64,000 nucleotides of DNA from Spongilla lacustris (lineage: Eukaryota > Porifera > Demospongiae > Spongillida > Spongillidae), in NCBI GenBank assembly GCA_949361645.1, contig OX442419.1, positions 598,001 through 662,000 of the forward strand, read 5' to 3'. The translations under genes and the position numbers were made by a program. Each line of letters begins with the position of its first letter. The first letter of the stretch is position 1. This document shows positions 10,857 to 23,569 of the stretch, piece after piece. The notes beneath the pieces are model-generated. The model was not told the DNA's origin. It saw nothing but the letters and a program-made list of their open reading frames with translations, and searched no databases.

Positions 10857-12975
10857 TATAGGTTGGTTGCTATGTCAACCCACAATTCGGTCCGAGGTGT
10901 TGACTACATAGAGTAAACCAAATTTGGTTAAACTGTTTCATGGTTTAATGTGCACACTACATTGGTTTAAAGTTTAGTTTACTGGTTAAGCTAGCGATAT
11001 ATATGAGGAGTAGAGCAACCCTGCCATGCAGAGCATTAACTCAGCCAATGCATGCACCATTTAAATATCTATCTTAACCCCAAAGGTGTTTTGTGTGATG
11101 CGCACACAGGCTATTGATACAGCTCATTCCTTGGAAACAGGCAAAGGCTTAAGGATCAAAACCAACCTAAAGGCATTCAATCTCATCAACCCTATATAGA
11201 TCCAAGTCAAATAGGGTGTTTACATTTATGTAGGACATGACCAAGGTACTTTATTGGGACCTACCTGAAACATTATACCAATCAGTGACCATGGACGTAT
11301 TGTACTTGTGGCTGTGCATGCATGTAGCTTTGCAATTTGCTCTTCTATGTGAACATGCATTCAAACTCGCCAACCCATCCAAGAGTCGTGTCAATATATG
11401 TGTTTATAGTAACCAAAGTATTTTGTTTGGAACATGACCACATACCTTTGAAACGTTATCGTGCAGTACCAATTTGTGGTTATGTAGCTATAACACATAT
11501 CAATCTCTGACCATGTATGTAGCTTTGATACATTATGCCAATTTGTGGGTGTGTAGCTTTGCAATTTTCTCTTCTTCATGAACATGGCTTCAGTTTGTCT
11601 TGTAAGAAGTCTTTTCTTGCCACGAAATATTCCTTCTTCCTTGCTACACTGAACTGTGCTGCTGCTGTGGCTGCTCTAAACCTCAGGTTGTGCATATGGC
11701 ATTTTGAGGTGTCAAGTCCCAAACTGCTGGGTTTAAAACGATTTGGCGTACACACGTCACATGCACCACTGTGCAAAAACTTTGTTATACGATAGCGTAT
11801 TCTATAGCGTATATTTGAATATACACCTTAAATATACACACCAGCGTATAGAACCATATACGCAGGTGCGTATATTCAAATATAACCGATCACGCGACAT
11901 TTGTGGTTGCTTAGCAAACCATTGAATTCACTTTGTGGCTACGTGGTCGGTCACCGTATACTAAGTGCTTCATATTCCGTATATTATCCTCCTACTACTC
12001 CCACCCCTCCCACCCCTCGTTCCCGATCCAGTTTAGTCCTAACAGTCCGAGGCGGCAATCTGCATATATTCGATCCAAGGCACCTGTACAGAATACGAAC
12101 AATATTGTAAAAAAAAAATTTCACTCACCACATATCATATCCTCGTTCTGTTTATACATGATTCTATATATAAAGCAACAGATACATTATCGGGTAAGTG
12201 ATATGCTTACCTTTCTTGTCTCCTATTTCCGATGTTTGACTTAAAACAATGGAACAGTGCGGGTTAAACACTTACCGTACCGTCCGGTCGGAGTCTGCAA
12301 GTTAAAAAAACCTTACCAAAACACAACAAATGAATAGGCCTATACCTTTTTATATCGCGCTCCATTGTGCCTGTTGTTCTATCATTTCGGTTTTTCAACC
12401 GAACGGGAACACTTAGGACACTTGCCAACCTAGTGCAAATAGAGAAAGTGCTTTCACCAGGTGCATGTTGGAAGGGTGGCTGGCACAGTCCATGAGATGC
12501 AAAACTTTGAGTCCAGTCCTCCCTGGTCCATACCAGGTGGCCATGTAGGTAAGCCTCCTCTCCTGGCAGACAACTGGTGACTGTCCTGTGTGTACAACCA
12601 AACCCTCAGCCTCAGAAGGTAAAGGTGGACAATTGTAGTCACTTTAAATTGGTCCTACATCTACATGCATGTAACACGTATTTCCTTCTCAGTTTTACAT
12701 GTATAGATCTTTACATCTTAACTTTATTTTATTCATATCCCAGTGGCTGCATCTGGGATGCGCTATCAAATTCCTCATCTCTAGGGGAGAAGGAATCTTT
12801 CCCTTAAAATTGTCCCAACCTAAGCTTACTCTTGTTCCACAAGGATATCTCCCATCCATGCACCTTCACAAGGCTCTCTCCTCTACCTCCACAAGGCTAT
12901 CTCACAAGGCTAGCTCCCTCCACCCAGAGCATTGCATAGCAGCAGACTGTACTGCAATGAGATAACATGCTCAGT
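10857..12975. other. Noncoding stretch with degenerate internal repeats
   Basis: No supported gene. Around 11207-11600 there are loosely repeated blocks (CCAAAGTATTTT..., GACCATGTAGCTTTG...), related to 7852-7920. 11794-11885 contains an inverted pair built on GCGTATATTTGAATATAC. Confidence 0.35.
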
Positions 12976-13243
<268 letters not shown>

Positions 13244-14552
13244 TTATGTATCACATGACACCTATATGGAATCACATGTTCATGTGCTTTATGAGGTACT
13301 ATAGGGAAATCCACATACCTGGGATATGAGGGCAGTTACAGCCAGTTAGTGGTGGATCACGGAAAGACCTTTTAAGCCATAGAGTGGTTCCATCTGGAGG
13401 GTCGTTGTCAGCTCATACATGAAACCACTCAGTAATCCGGACGAAAAGATCGCGCGCTGACTACATCCGCCACTGGGCGAGGGACCGGAGCCAAAAAGAA
13501 TAGTTACGTAGTAACATCATTGCCTCGCACAATGATATTATTGGGCACATATCCTTATACGGCTTGTCTTTGTCCCGTATCACAGTTTCGCTTGTCCGCT
13601 TCAAATTCTATATAGAACGATAGCATTTACAAATGTGGATATGCACGCACCCTTTTGAAAAAGTAGCAACAGAAAATGCACGTTTCCCAGCTGTCATACT
13701 CATAGCGCCATATCACGTGGTCGAATATAGAAAGTTATAGGGCCTTACTTAGCCACAAGTCTCTGTGATGCCTTAGTTTTCCTGAAATACACACGTAGTA
13801 ACGTTTAATGTCCATCGGGTAGACATAGACCACTCCGCGTTTGACAGACCATAATCTTGAAACGGCCTAGCTAGGACTTAGAAGCTCTATAGTATCCCAC
13901 GCCAACGAAAACCCAAACAAAGAACATACCACATTTGCGCGCAGTGGAGTTTGTTACTTCCAACTGGGCCAGAACTGAACGCCATAGTTTTACTGATTGT
14001 CATCCGGGCGGTTTTTAATTATTTTACAACCAAACTAGATACTTGTACCCTGATGACCAAAAGTGCCCCAGGAACCCAGGGAAAGATGCCTATGGGCATA
14101 TAAGCTTAATAGAAAGTTGCCTTGATCATTTTAGTATCTTCTGAAATAGTTATAACTAACCTTCCTATCTTCAGTTCAGAGCAAAAAGAAGAATAGTGAT
14201 GAAAAATCATTATAAAAAAAGCAATTTCCCATACATCTCTATGGGAATGTACTAATTCTTATGAGGAACCCAGTGGAAGGGGCTAAAAATTACACCAATC
14301 ATGTAGAGTGATAGATGTTTATGCTATCTATCATTTCAATCCATTATAACTTTACTAGCGGCTTTTTCTGATATATGGCATACAAAAATAAACCTTATCC
14401 CATACATTTCTATGGACGCGTGCGCGGGAAATGTGACGGACGTTTGCAAAATTGGCCAGGAATTGCTAATGAGCGTCCGAAATTTCTCGCAATGTACAAT
14501 AAGTAGGCTCAACAGCTGTCATAAATAGAACGGTACTGCAGCTATTACATTA
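13244..14552. other. Noncoding stretch
   Basis: I see no gene or well-bounded repeat here; it is AT-moderate sequence inside the 10.5-20.1 kb insertion. Confidence 0.3.
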
Positions 14553-17500
14553 CTAGACTATAGTACAGTACATCCAATTCCCACAGCTGCGGATGGATTA
14601 CATCACCGCTACGTGGAAAGAGGGTCTGGTGAACTGCTGTACTCAATTCTGTCGACGGTCACCAGAATGTTGGGGAACCAATCAGATTCGATCCGCGAGG
14701 TATGGAGTAATTGCATACCTTAGTTATTATCGGGAGTTACTGGTAATTGCGATGGTGATGGAGGATCACGGCTGTTTCATTTCCATTGAACCTGTGACAA
14801 AAAGGCTACGCCCCGTGATACGAAATTTTTTCATAGCAACGGACCTAATTACGACCTTAGCAACCAACATGGGCTTAAAGATGCTCCCTTTTACCACGAG
14901 GACTGTTTTGAACTCTTCTTTTGACTTCGGATCCTACTTCTATATTGTCTGGCGCTCTGAACAATGTGAGTTAATACCGCTTATATGCTGTGAATAATAT
15001 GTTACACGCTCGCGAATTCTGTGTGTGTTGTTTGAGGTCAAGTGATGCACATTGCTCTGGTACTTTTTCCGCCCTTATGAAGTACCCTGAAACTTTTATA
15101 ATATAACTGAGATAGTCTTGGCTGTTAGATTTTCAATAAAACTCGTGGTGCCGCGATTCCTAACTCACGCAGTATGCGTTTTGAATATTGCATTATTTCC
15201 TCGATGTTTGCCGCCATTGACCTCACCTACTTAGCTTAACCTGGCTTACCTGAATCACCATGCCATTTCAAAATTCTAGCCCACCATCCAACACTCTTGA
15301 ATCCTTTAAGTTGTGCTGTCTAGTGAAGATACACGAGAATAAATATGGTATTACCCCCATTGAGCATTGCATCTACGTAAGCTTAAGTCTTTTTTGTTTA
15401 GGAGGTGTTGCACTCTGAATTTGAGGGGAGACCTTTAAGTAGTGTTCCTTCATAATGCACTTCAGCCTGTCTATTGGATCAGGGATGGTTTTATACGTAG
15501 CTGCAAGGCTGTTGAACTGGGAGTGAATAGACTCAGCACCCTGCTCGCCCATCAACCCACATCCAGCTTTGTGGGAGCGAATCCAATCCAACATGTGGTG
15601 TTCTAGGATGTGCATTTTAATCGTCCTTCTGGCACCCTTGAACTTGGCATCAAAGGTGTTAAAAAAATCTTTGATAGCAGTGTCTGTTAATATAAAAATT
15701 CAACTTGATGAAGTTCTATGTTAGCGTGAGACCGTTCTTCTTACCCAATTGCTCAATGCTCCATTGTGACATAGCACAGCTGTTGTACAAGCTGTGACAT
15801 CGGGAAAATTGAGAAAAAATGGTGTAAAATTTTGTATACACCTCTTGTGCTTCTGAGTGAAGTACACCCAAGGTTTGTGCGATTTTTACAACTGATGAGC
15901 ACAGTGCCTCCACATTAGATGGCTGGATGTATATGTACTATAATTCTGAGCACAAAATACAAGCACACAAACTTACTTGAAGAATTTTGTGTACGTGGTT
16001 ACCGACGAAAATCCCACCATAATACTTTTGACGATGGACACCCATTGCATCCAATGTGGTTGATATTCCTTTCACAAAAGGGTGATCATTGAAACCCTTC
16101 TCCAATGTTTCCAAAAGACCATTGAGCCTTAATACCTTAGTAAAAAATAATTATTATTACATTGCATTACAAGCAGTTTGTTTACCAGTGTCTGCACGTT
16201 GTTGTTGCATTGACGGCAAAACTCCTTGAGGCTTTCAAGCTCTTCATCTGAATTGGCATACATCATGGAGCTGTGTGTTAGTATCTGCTGCACTGTATCC
16301 CTTTCTTGTTCTGCCAGCTCCAAATCTTCTCTTGTTTTGACAAGCTCTTGAAGTGTCTTTGAATGCATGTCTAATACAGTTGTACTGTACTGACCATCTT
16401 GCTGTAAATGAGAAAGCAATTTCTGGAAAATCCCCTGGGTTATGTGGAGTCCGGGAATGCAAACCTGATATTAAGAGATATGCTATAATGTGTATTGTAT
16501 TTAAATGTATTGTACCTCTGAGAGAGCAATATTGAAAAATGGTTCACGAACACAGTTGTTGTAGCGTTGGGCATGTTTTATGTTCCCACCAGATTGCAAA
16601 AATCGTTGGTAATCACTGATGATTGTTTCAAGTGTTCGTAGTTCATAACACATCATACTTGGTGAGATAAGCTCATCAAGTGTCACCAGACACCACAGGC
16701 AGGGATATTTTCCTATTGTAGTTCATAGTTTCATACATATAAGTTGTACATGTGTAATGATTTGAATCGTACCACTAGCTCCAGAAAGCCCATATATTCC
16801 AGAGAGGAATTCATAGTCACCACAGATGAATGGGCGCATGGTGTAATCCCTTTAGAGATTTTGGGGGTGGGGTTGTTATACTTTCATGAACATCAATTGC
16901 ATGCAATAACTAACCTCCAAGACATTCCATTTATATCTGCTATCTCTTCTTTAAATCTGTCCAGTGCTATATGCAGATTTGTCATGGAGTCACTGGCCTC
17001 AAAACATGAGAATACACATGTTGCATGGACAGAATTTGGTGCTTTGGTGTTAACTATTTGAAAATTCATTTTGAAGGAACCACCTCCTCGATCACCTCCA
17101 AACTTCAACCAAATTTCAGAGTCAGGGATCACTCCATCATACCAAAAGAGGTTTCCCACTCTAATGTGTGTATGAATACATTCTTATTTGGTGTGCAAAA
17201 CATATGCAATTTTCTGCCCTCACTGTTCATTTTCCTCCAATAGTTGATGCACCTTCTGAGTAAGGCTCGGGGTGAATGCATGTGGAGCACCCCTGATCTC
17301 TTCTCCCCCACCAGAAATAGCAAACAAAAATGGAGTCAATTCTGCCTCCAAGTTATCACCAACTAGGTGATTTGAAAGAACCCGCTGTTTCCTTTCAGCA
17401 CCAAGACTAACTCCTGCCTCCTTCAACCAGCTGAAAGAGTAAGTGACCAGTAAAATCCAAATCCATCCATACATACATGTACAGTTGCATAAGGGAGCTT

Positions 17501-19430
17501 AAAGGAGCACCAGCTGCATCACAAAGGGATGTGTGAGGGAGTTAATAATTGCATGATGTAATTGGTTCCATATATCAGTGAACTATTTAATATGTATATG
17601 TACTAATACCTTCTCAGCCTTCTGAGCTTATTCCATGGCAAACCCATATCAGCCTTGAGTGCCAACCCCTGTTCTGGTGTCATGCCTTTGGTAATCCCTG
17701 CAGACTTCAGCAAACGCTCCTTCTCCTTTCTGTCCAGGGATTTCAGTTCAGTCTCAAATATTACAGTGGAGCTCTCTGCACTGAGAACAGCTCTTGTGCT
17801 ACTCATTTCATTAGCACGACGCTTCTTGCTGCGTTTGCTGAGCTGGCTGATGGCTGCTCGTGGTTGTGTAATCCGCATAAGAGTCAAAGGCTGAAAAAAA
17901 AGAGCATGTGATATCTGCAGAAATTGTAACATTGCGTGTATGCACTTACTGCTCCTCCTGTGGGTAGTTGGATTGTACATGTACTGCTGTTTTGTAGAAG
18001 TTCATGTACAACTTCCGCTGCTATCATTAACTGTGGCTTGTTGTGTTGATGGCAATGGTGTGTGTTGTAAGTTCGAGCCGCAACATCTGTCCCACAAGAT
18101 GTACAATGCACCATTACGTCACCAAGCAACCGAATAATAAGCTCTGGAGGCTGCTTGAGCTCGGCTGGCTGAAGACTGGTGACTGAATAGCAGCAGGGGC
18201 ACTTGAGTCGTACAGTGACACGAATCCACTCCTTAAGACACGAGCTACAAACATAGGCACGGCATGGTAGCTCTATAGGTTGATGTAGCATGTCCAAACA
18301 AATTGGACACATAACTGCGTCTACCATTGACAATATCTGTTTTGTTGACACAGAAGGCATAGGTACTTTGGTGATATTAGCAGGTGGAGCAAGTGCATGT
18401 ATCACAGCCATGATGCCTGTTGGTGTGTATACCATCTCTGCTGACTTTGAGGCAGCCTGCAATCCATGCTTGTAAAATGGTTTACATGCCTACAGCATAA
18501 CATCATGTTGAGCAGATGTACTTGTAATACATGAACCTGTACCTTACAAGTGTCAGCAGTGTGTGTGGACCAGTTATATGGCTGCACTTGACACTTGTAT
18601 TGGTTCTTACACTTGATTGCCACCTGCACTCTCCACATTGCCTTATGGCACAATGTGCAGAAAAACTGTGGGTGGATCTCCTCCTGATCTGTTGAGACAC
18701 TGATGTCAAATGCAACCAATAGACTATCCGCGTAGGCGCTACACTGGTATGTAGGCTCTGGCTTTGGTGGTTTGCCCTTGGCTTTGACTCCTCTATGAAG
18801 TTTGCACCCACATACCCTGCAGAGCTCCGCCAATTGGCATTTGTGGTGGGATTCTATAGCTATTTATGAGGTGGTGCGCATTATTCATGATACGGGTGAT
18901 GTGTTGTTATGTATTTGTGTGAGTGGCAGGAACTGCGGCACCACGAGTAAAACACATATTCTTACGTGAAAATGATTGATCGTTCCACACTTGCTTCTTT
19001 TTCTATCACTTACAAGGGCGGAAAAAAAGATACGAAGGCCAGATTGAATGGCATTTTTCGCGCCATTTGGAGAGTACAAGATGCGCGTAGCGAAGTGTAG
19101 AATCACACTATGCGTTGGGGCATGCGTTTAAGAGAAAACAAAAACCAAACTAGTTTTACTAGTTAGAAATGGTCTCAAGATCTGCATTACTGCTACAAGT
19201 TTTGCATTTTTGATGGGTGAACTTTTAATGAGATGGCGGCTAGCCATGTTTGACTTGAACCGTAAATTATGCCAGCGTGTTCTATTTATCAGCCTTTTGT
19301 CCACTCGAAACAGCCGTGACGTTAGAATAATAATGTTATGTAATCGCGGGACGAAATTGCCTCGCTCTTTCACGTAGCGGTGATGTAATCCATCCACAGC
19401 TGTGGGAATCAGGGTCTGGGTACGAGACTA
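14553..19430. mobile_element. Autonomous RING-transposase DNA transposon, about 4.9 kb
   Basis: The right terminus, read on the - strand from 19430, begins TAGTCTCGTACCCAGACCC and continues with a block covering ATCCATCCACAGCTGTGG. The same subterminal block occurs inverted at 14576-14630; the outermost left ~20 bp are diverged. Inner inverted segments also pair: 15055-15175 with 18920-19045 (shared GTGGTGCCGC and CCGCCCTT). The transposase gene lies between on the - strand. The same termini bound the elements at 35216-36416 and 58290-58512. Confidence 0.7.
15373..18833 (-). CDS. Intact 11-exon RING-finger transposase, RAG1-N-terminus-like
   Basis: Exons (high to low): 18833-18543, 18489-17950, 17890-17610, 17430-17224, 17160-16915, 16849-16773, 16712-16516, 16464-16186, 16135-15977, 15922-15745, 15683-15373. 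All junctions are GT-AG, all phases agree, and the 2766-nt product is open (921 aa). Residues 1-100 carry Cys pairs (CRVCGCKL, FCTLCHKA, CKACK). A RING finger starts near residue 158 (CPICLDML, VCSSCLKEW, CPCCYS). The core has GGDRGGGSFKMNFQ, a CLWC pair after GLSGASG, IPGLHITQG and, near the C-terminus, GLMGEQGAESIHSQFN. From memory this matches multi-copy invertebrate transposon proteins related to RAG1's N-terminus (N-RAG-TP type), and the last motif resembles the RAG1 region holding its catalytic Glu. Superfamily and catalytic residues are inference. Confidence 0.8.
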
Positions 19431-19996
19431 GGGGGGTGCTGTCCGTATAAAACTGCGTGCAAAAAAAACAAACTATTTTGGACAAACGGGGGGTTGCAAC
19501 CACCAACCCCCCCCCCCCCCCCCCCTGTATCCGCCCCTGCAAACCCAGTTGGAATCGTGACGAATGACGATGATCGACCGCGCACATGCACATGCACAAT
19601 AGAGGCGATCGAGTTAATTTATTACATCAAGATTTGTAACCATTAAATCAGACGATCCGGCGCTATCGCTGGATAATACATATAATACATTGACCTGACG
19701 CCTGGCGCCCTTCGGTGCCCGTGGCGCCCCACGTCATAAAGCGGCAGGTGGGTTGGTGCCCCCCCTGGCCCCCCCCGGTCCAGTGGCGGCGGAACCGGGG
19801 AGATGGGGGGGGGGGGGGGGGGGGGGGTATTTACCCCCCCCAACTTTTGCGTTGAGTATGAATATTATTACGTAATGAATTTAATTACCAGCAGTGATAA
19901 AGCGAACGCAACAGCACCCCCCGCGCTCGTTGAATCGGCCGAACGCGACAGCACCTTTACTCCAGTCCTTATTTATTTATAGTTTTACCCCCCCCC

Positions 19997-20027
<31 letters not shown>

Positions 20028-20097
20028 ACTATAAAATACCTTCCGCCGCCCCTGCGGCCAGGCCGCCACAGCTGCCGGACCGGTTCCGCCAGCCCTG
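19431..20097. other. Cluster of GC-rich transposon termini and homopolymers
   Basis: Contains homopolymer G and C runs and several CAG-type ends: the complement of 19536-19550 reads CAGGGGCGGATACAG, and 19785 onward reads CAGTGGCGGCGGAACC, close to the right end at 20097. Probably nested insertions. No gene. Confidence 0.45.
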
Positions 20098-20102
20098 TTA
20101 GG

Positions 20103-21029
20103 TGGTGTACATGGTGCTAGGTGGTGTACATGGTGCTAGGTGGTGTAAGGTGCAATGTATTGTGTGTTTTATAGACGACATTGCAGGTTCTTAAAGAACA
20201 AACTGTGATATACTGGGTATGCAAAGCCGGTTTAGTTGGATAATGTTCTTGCTATTAAAAGCTTGTAATGTTCTAATTGCCCCAGGTGCAGGTGGAGGGG
20301 TAGGGCACTGAGAAGGAGGCTCTCGGTCAACACGCCAGACACAACATGTCATAAAAATATAACGCTGTATGTATAAGCTTGTTGCTTGAAATCACATAAA
20401 TTGCATTTTTAAAATGTATGATCGCCAAATATGGATGCAAACCAAGTAAGAAATTGACCTATTATTAGCAATTGCAAGAGGCAAGTACTAAGTATGGTGG
20501 ATCTCACTGATGAACGAAGTGGCAGCTGTCATTCATTTCACTGATATGCATAGCAGTAGAATTCCTTCACACACTTATATTTGAGAAATGCCTTGGAAAG
20601 AGCCTGGTGCATTTCTTGTACCACTGCACATGCTAAGCTAGATGGGCAGTATACAAGGGATCGGCGATCATAAGGGCACACCAGAATGGAACCCATCAAG
20701 TATTACCTGACAAAACCTAAAATCCTATTACCATAGCAACCATGCAACCACAAGTAGTCGCGAGTTGTATATTTGTATTCATGATACTTTAGAATTATTG
20801 ATCAAATAGAAAACCCACCGCAATTTATTTCACTGTTTGGATTACTTTCCACACGTATGTCTTTTGCAGAGTCTTGGCAAGACCTGAGAGCAATCTCATG
20901 GTGCAAAGGAGAAAGAGAAGGTGTGCTCTATATGGAGAAGATTGCTCAAATAGTAGATTTAAACAGATGGTTACCAATACCTTTTGATGGAACAGAGAAT
21001 GTCAACACCTCAACGCTTACCACCTCATA
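20103..21029. other. Tail of duplication copy 1 plus unassigned sequence
   Basis: 20098-20535 matches pieces of copy 2 at 34017-34135 and 39848-40090. Beyond 20540 I see no supported gene; a 63-codon ORF at 20857-21048 has no recognisable features. Confidence 0.4.
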
Positions 21030-21230
21030 TGATGGTACAAGGCAGTAAACAACTCTACTGCATGCATAAGGTGCTCTTGGGTCAGCACCAGAGGAGCCCA
21101 GAGAGGCAATGTATGGTACTGGTGAGTGCTGACTGAGGGTGCCCAGGCCACCCCTAAGCCGAGCTCTGCCTGCTGCCAGGCATGGGTGTCAACTGGAGAA
21201 GAAAGGTGGACCAGCTTGCAGAACCACTCA
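21030..21230 (-). pseudogene. Inverted fragment of the RT-element ORF
   Basis: The - strand frame contains AWQQAELGLG and LTQEHLMHAVELF, matching AWQQAELSLG and LSQEHLIHAVELF in the intact ORF at 54133-57309. About 60 residues, no start, and in opposite orientation to the larger remnant just to its right. A poly-G run (about 21291-21313) separates them. Confidence 0.75.
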
Positions 21231-21388
21231 CATTGATGGAGGGAAATGGATACATGGTCTGCTGCACCTACTCCATCATATATATAAGGGGGGGGGGGGG
21301 GGGGGGGGGGGGGTATTACGTTATTGTTATTATCCATTATTTTTATATCACTAAATTTTTACGAAGGAGAAGGCCACACCCAATTATT

Positions 21389-22910
21389 CAATCCTTTTCA
21401 GTATGGAATAATGGAGATTTTGCCATCTTAAAAGTGGATATGTGCAATGCATTTAACTTAGTGTCTCGAGAAGCATGTCCTCCACCAATGTGCCATCCAC
21501 TTCCCTGAGCATCTTCCATGGGTGACTTGGTGCTATTCACAGCACCAAATGTTGTGGCATCCAATGGGTCAGTTAATACCAGCATCAGGAGTCCAACAAG
21601 GGGACCCTTTGGGCCCTCTTCTTTTTGCACTTGTTCTGCCCTGCATCATTCTCAAAGTCTCTGCAGACCCCCAGTGCAAAGAAATACTGCTTAATTGCTG
21701 GTATCTGGAAAATGGGGCTCTGGCAGGACCAAGAGATGCACTATCCGGAGCTCTAGATATCTTGCAATTCAACAGTGACACATCTGGTCTTCACATCAAT
21801 TTATCTAAACGTCAATTGTTCAGTGTCCAAGAACTCTCCATGTTCCCTTCTGACATTCCATGCTCAGCCTGTCCTCACTTTGAACTGCTAGGTGCCCCCA
21901 TTCAGAGTGCTGAGTATTGTGCTCAATACATTGAGTCCAAACAAAAAGATGCTTTTCATCTATTGTCACTTCTACCCCAACTGTGCAACCCTCAAGTTGC
22001 TGTCACCATCCTCAAGTCATGTGCTAGTTTCTGTAAGCTGGCCCACCCAGCACGGTCAACACCTCCTTCACCAATGTCAGAGGCAGTGTTTAGTCGATTC
22101 GACAATGATGTTCTTCATTGCTTTGAATTGTCTGCAGCAATTGAACTAACACTTCCAGCAGCTAACCTGAGCCATGGTGGCCTTGGTCTGCACTTAATCT
22201 GAGCCATGGTGACCTTGGTCTGCACTTAACCTGAGCCATGGTGGCCTTGGTCTGTGCTTAACCTGAACCATGGTGGCCTTGGTCTGTGCTTAACCTGAGC
22301 CATGGTGGCCTTGGTCTGCACTTAAACTGAGCCATGGTGGCCTTGGTCTGTGCTTAACCTGAGCCATGGTGGCCTTGGTCTGTGCATAACCTGAGCCATG
22401 GTGGCCTTGGTCTGTGTTTAACCTGAGCCATGGTGGCCTTGGTCTGCACTTAACCTGAGCCATGGTGGCCTTGGTCTGTGCTTAACCTGAGCCATGGTGG
22501 CCTTGGTCTATGCTTAACCTGAGCCATGGTGGCCTTGGTCTGTGCTTAACCTGAGCCATGGTGGCCTTGGTCTGTGCTTAACCTGAGCCATGGTGGCCTT
22601 GGTCTGTGCTTAACCTGAGCCATGGTGGCCTTGGTCTGTGCTTAACCTGAGCCATGGTGGCCTTGGTCTGCACTTAACCTGAGCCATGGTGGCCTTGGTC
22701 TGTACTTAACCTGAGCCATGGTGGCCTTGGTCTGTGCTTAACCTGAGCCATGGTGGCCTTGGTCTGTGCTTAACCTGAGCCATGGTGACCTTGGTCTGCA
22801 TTCACTTCATTGCCACGCTCCTGCTGCATACATCTCATCTCTAACCATGTCAGTGACTTCAGATGTTTGCTATGCAACTTCAAAGGGTCACCTTCTTGCT
22901 GCAGTGAATG
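21389..22910 (+). pseudogene. Decayed RT-type retroelement ORF
   Basis: Residues FAILKVDMCNAFNLVSREA, GVQQGDPLGPLLFALVL and the following 180 residues align with the intact ORF at 54133-57309. Lesions: a frameshift at about 21475-21520; the catalytic box is YLENG rather than the YLDDG of the intact relative, so both catalytic aspartates are lost; and a 32-bp minisatellite interrupts the frame at about 22150-22800. After it the frame resumes with GLHSLHCHAPAAYIS. Nonfunctional. Confidence 0.85.
22150..22800. repeat. 32-bp minisatellite born from an RT codon block, about 20 copies
   Basis: Unit AACCTGAGCCATGGTGGCCT followed by TGGTCTGTGCTT, repeated with point variants. The unit is the RT coding segment for NLSHGGLGL, which in the intact relative is ELSLGRGGLG. 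32 is not a multiple of 3, so the expansion breaks the frame. Confidence 0.95.
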
Positions 22911-23016
22911 CTTACAATGCCATAAGCCCTGGTCCCCAGTCCATAAAGGCCTGGTCCGCAGTCCATAAGCCCTGGTCCAGTTTGGTATGAGAGCTAAGAT
23001 CTATCATGACCAGACC

Positions 23017-23165
23017 TCAGCGCATCATGTCATGTGACTTCCTTTATCAGCCCATCATGTCATGTGACTTCCTTTATCAGCCTGCATGAGACAGCCCATC
23101 ATGTCATGTGACTTCCTTTATCAGCCTGCATGAGACAGCCCATCATGTCATGTGACATTTCCTCA
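23017..23165. repeat. Tandem repeat, about 44 bp, 3-4 copies
   Basis: Unit contains CATCATGTCATGTGACTTCC and TTTATCAGCCTGCATGAGA. Noncoding. Preceded at 22920-22985 by short direct repeats around CCTGGTCC and CAGTCCATAAG. Confidence 0.85.
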
Positions 23166-23569
23166 TCAGACCTAAGACCATCATGTCTTGTGTGACTTCC
23201 CTCACCAATCCATTATTAGTTGAAGTGTGATGAATACGATTAGCAAAATACCCGATTCCACTATTAGTATTACCGATGCATCATAGAATCAGTTGGACGC
23301 CCAACTACATGTAAGCAAGTGTCAAAGATGGCCTGTTGGTAGAATTATCATTAGAAGGCTTTGATGGGATGCATTGGGCCCATCCCATCACTAAAAAGGT
23401 CTTTTGGCCCCATCAAAAGTCTGTCATCTACACCTGTATTTGCCAAGGTGGTTCTAACTACCATATATGCATCCTTCCTCATACCTGTAACCACAACCCT
23501 TGATGGATATGTCTCCTACCACAACCTTGTTTTTTTCTGCACACCTTGCCACTCTGCATGCATCCCCAG

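Noticed and set aside
14593..14997. 134-aa + strand ORF at the left end of the RING transposon
   Set aside because: It begins in the terminal repeat, has no recognisable motif and lies opposite the transposase gene.
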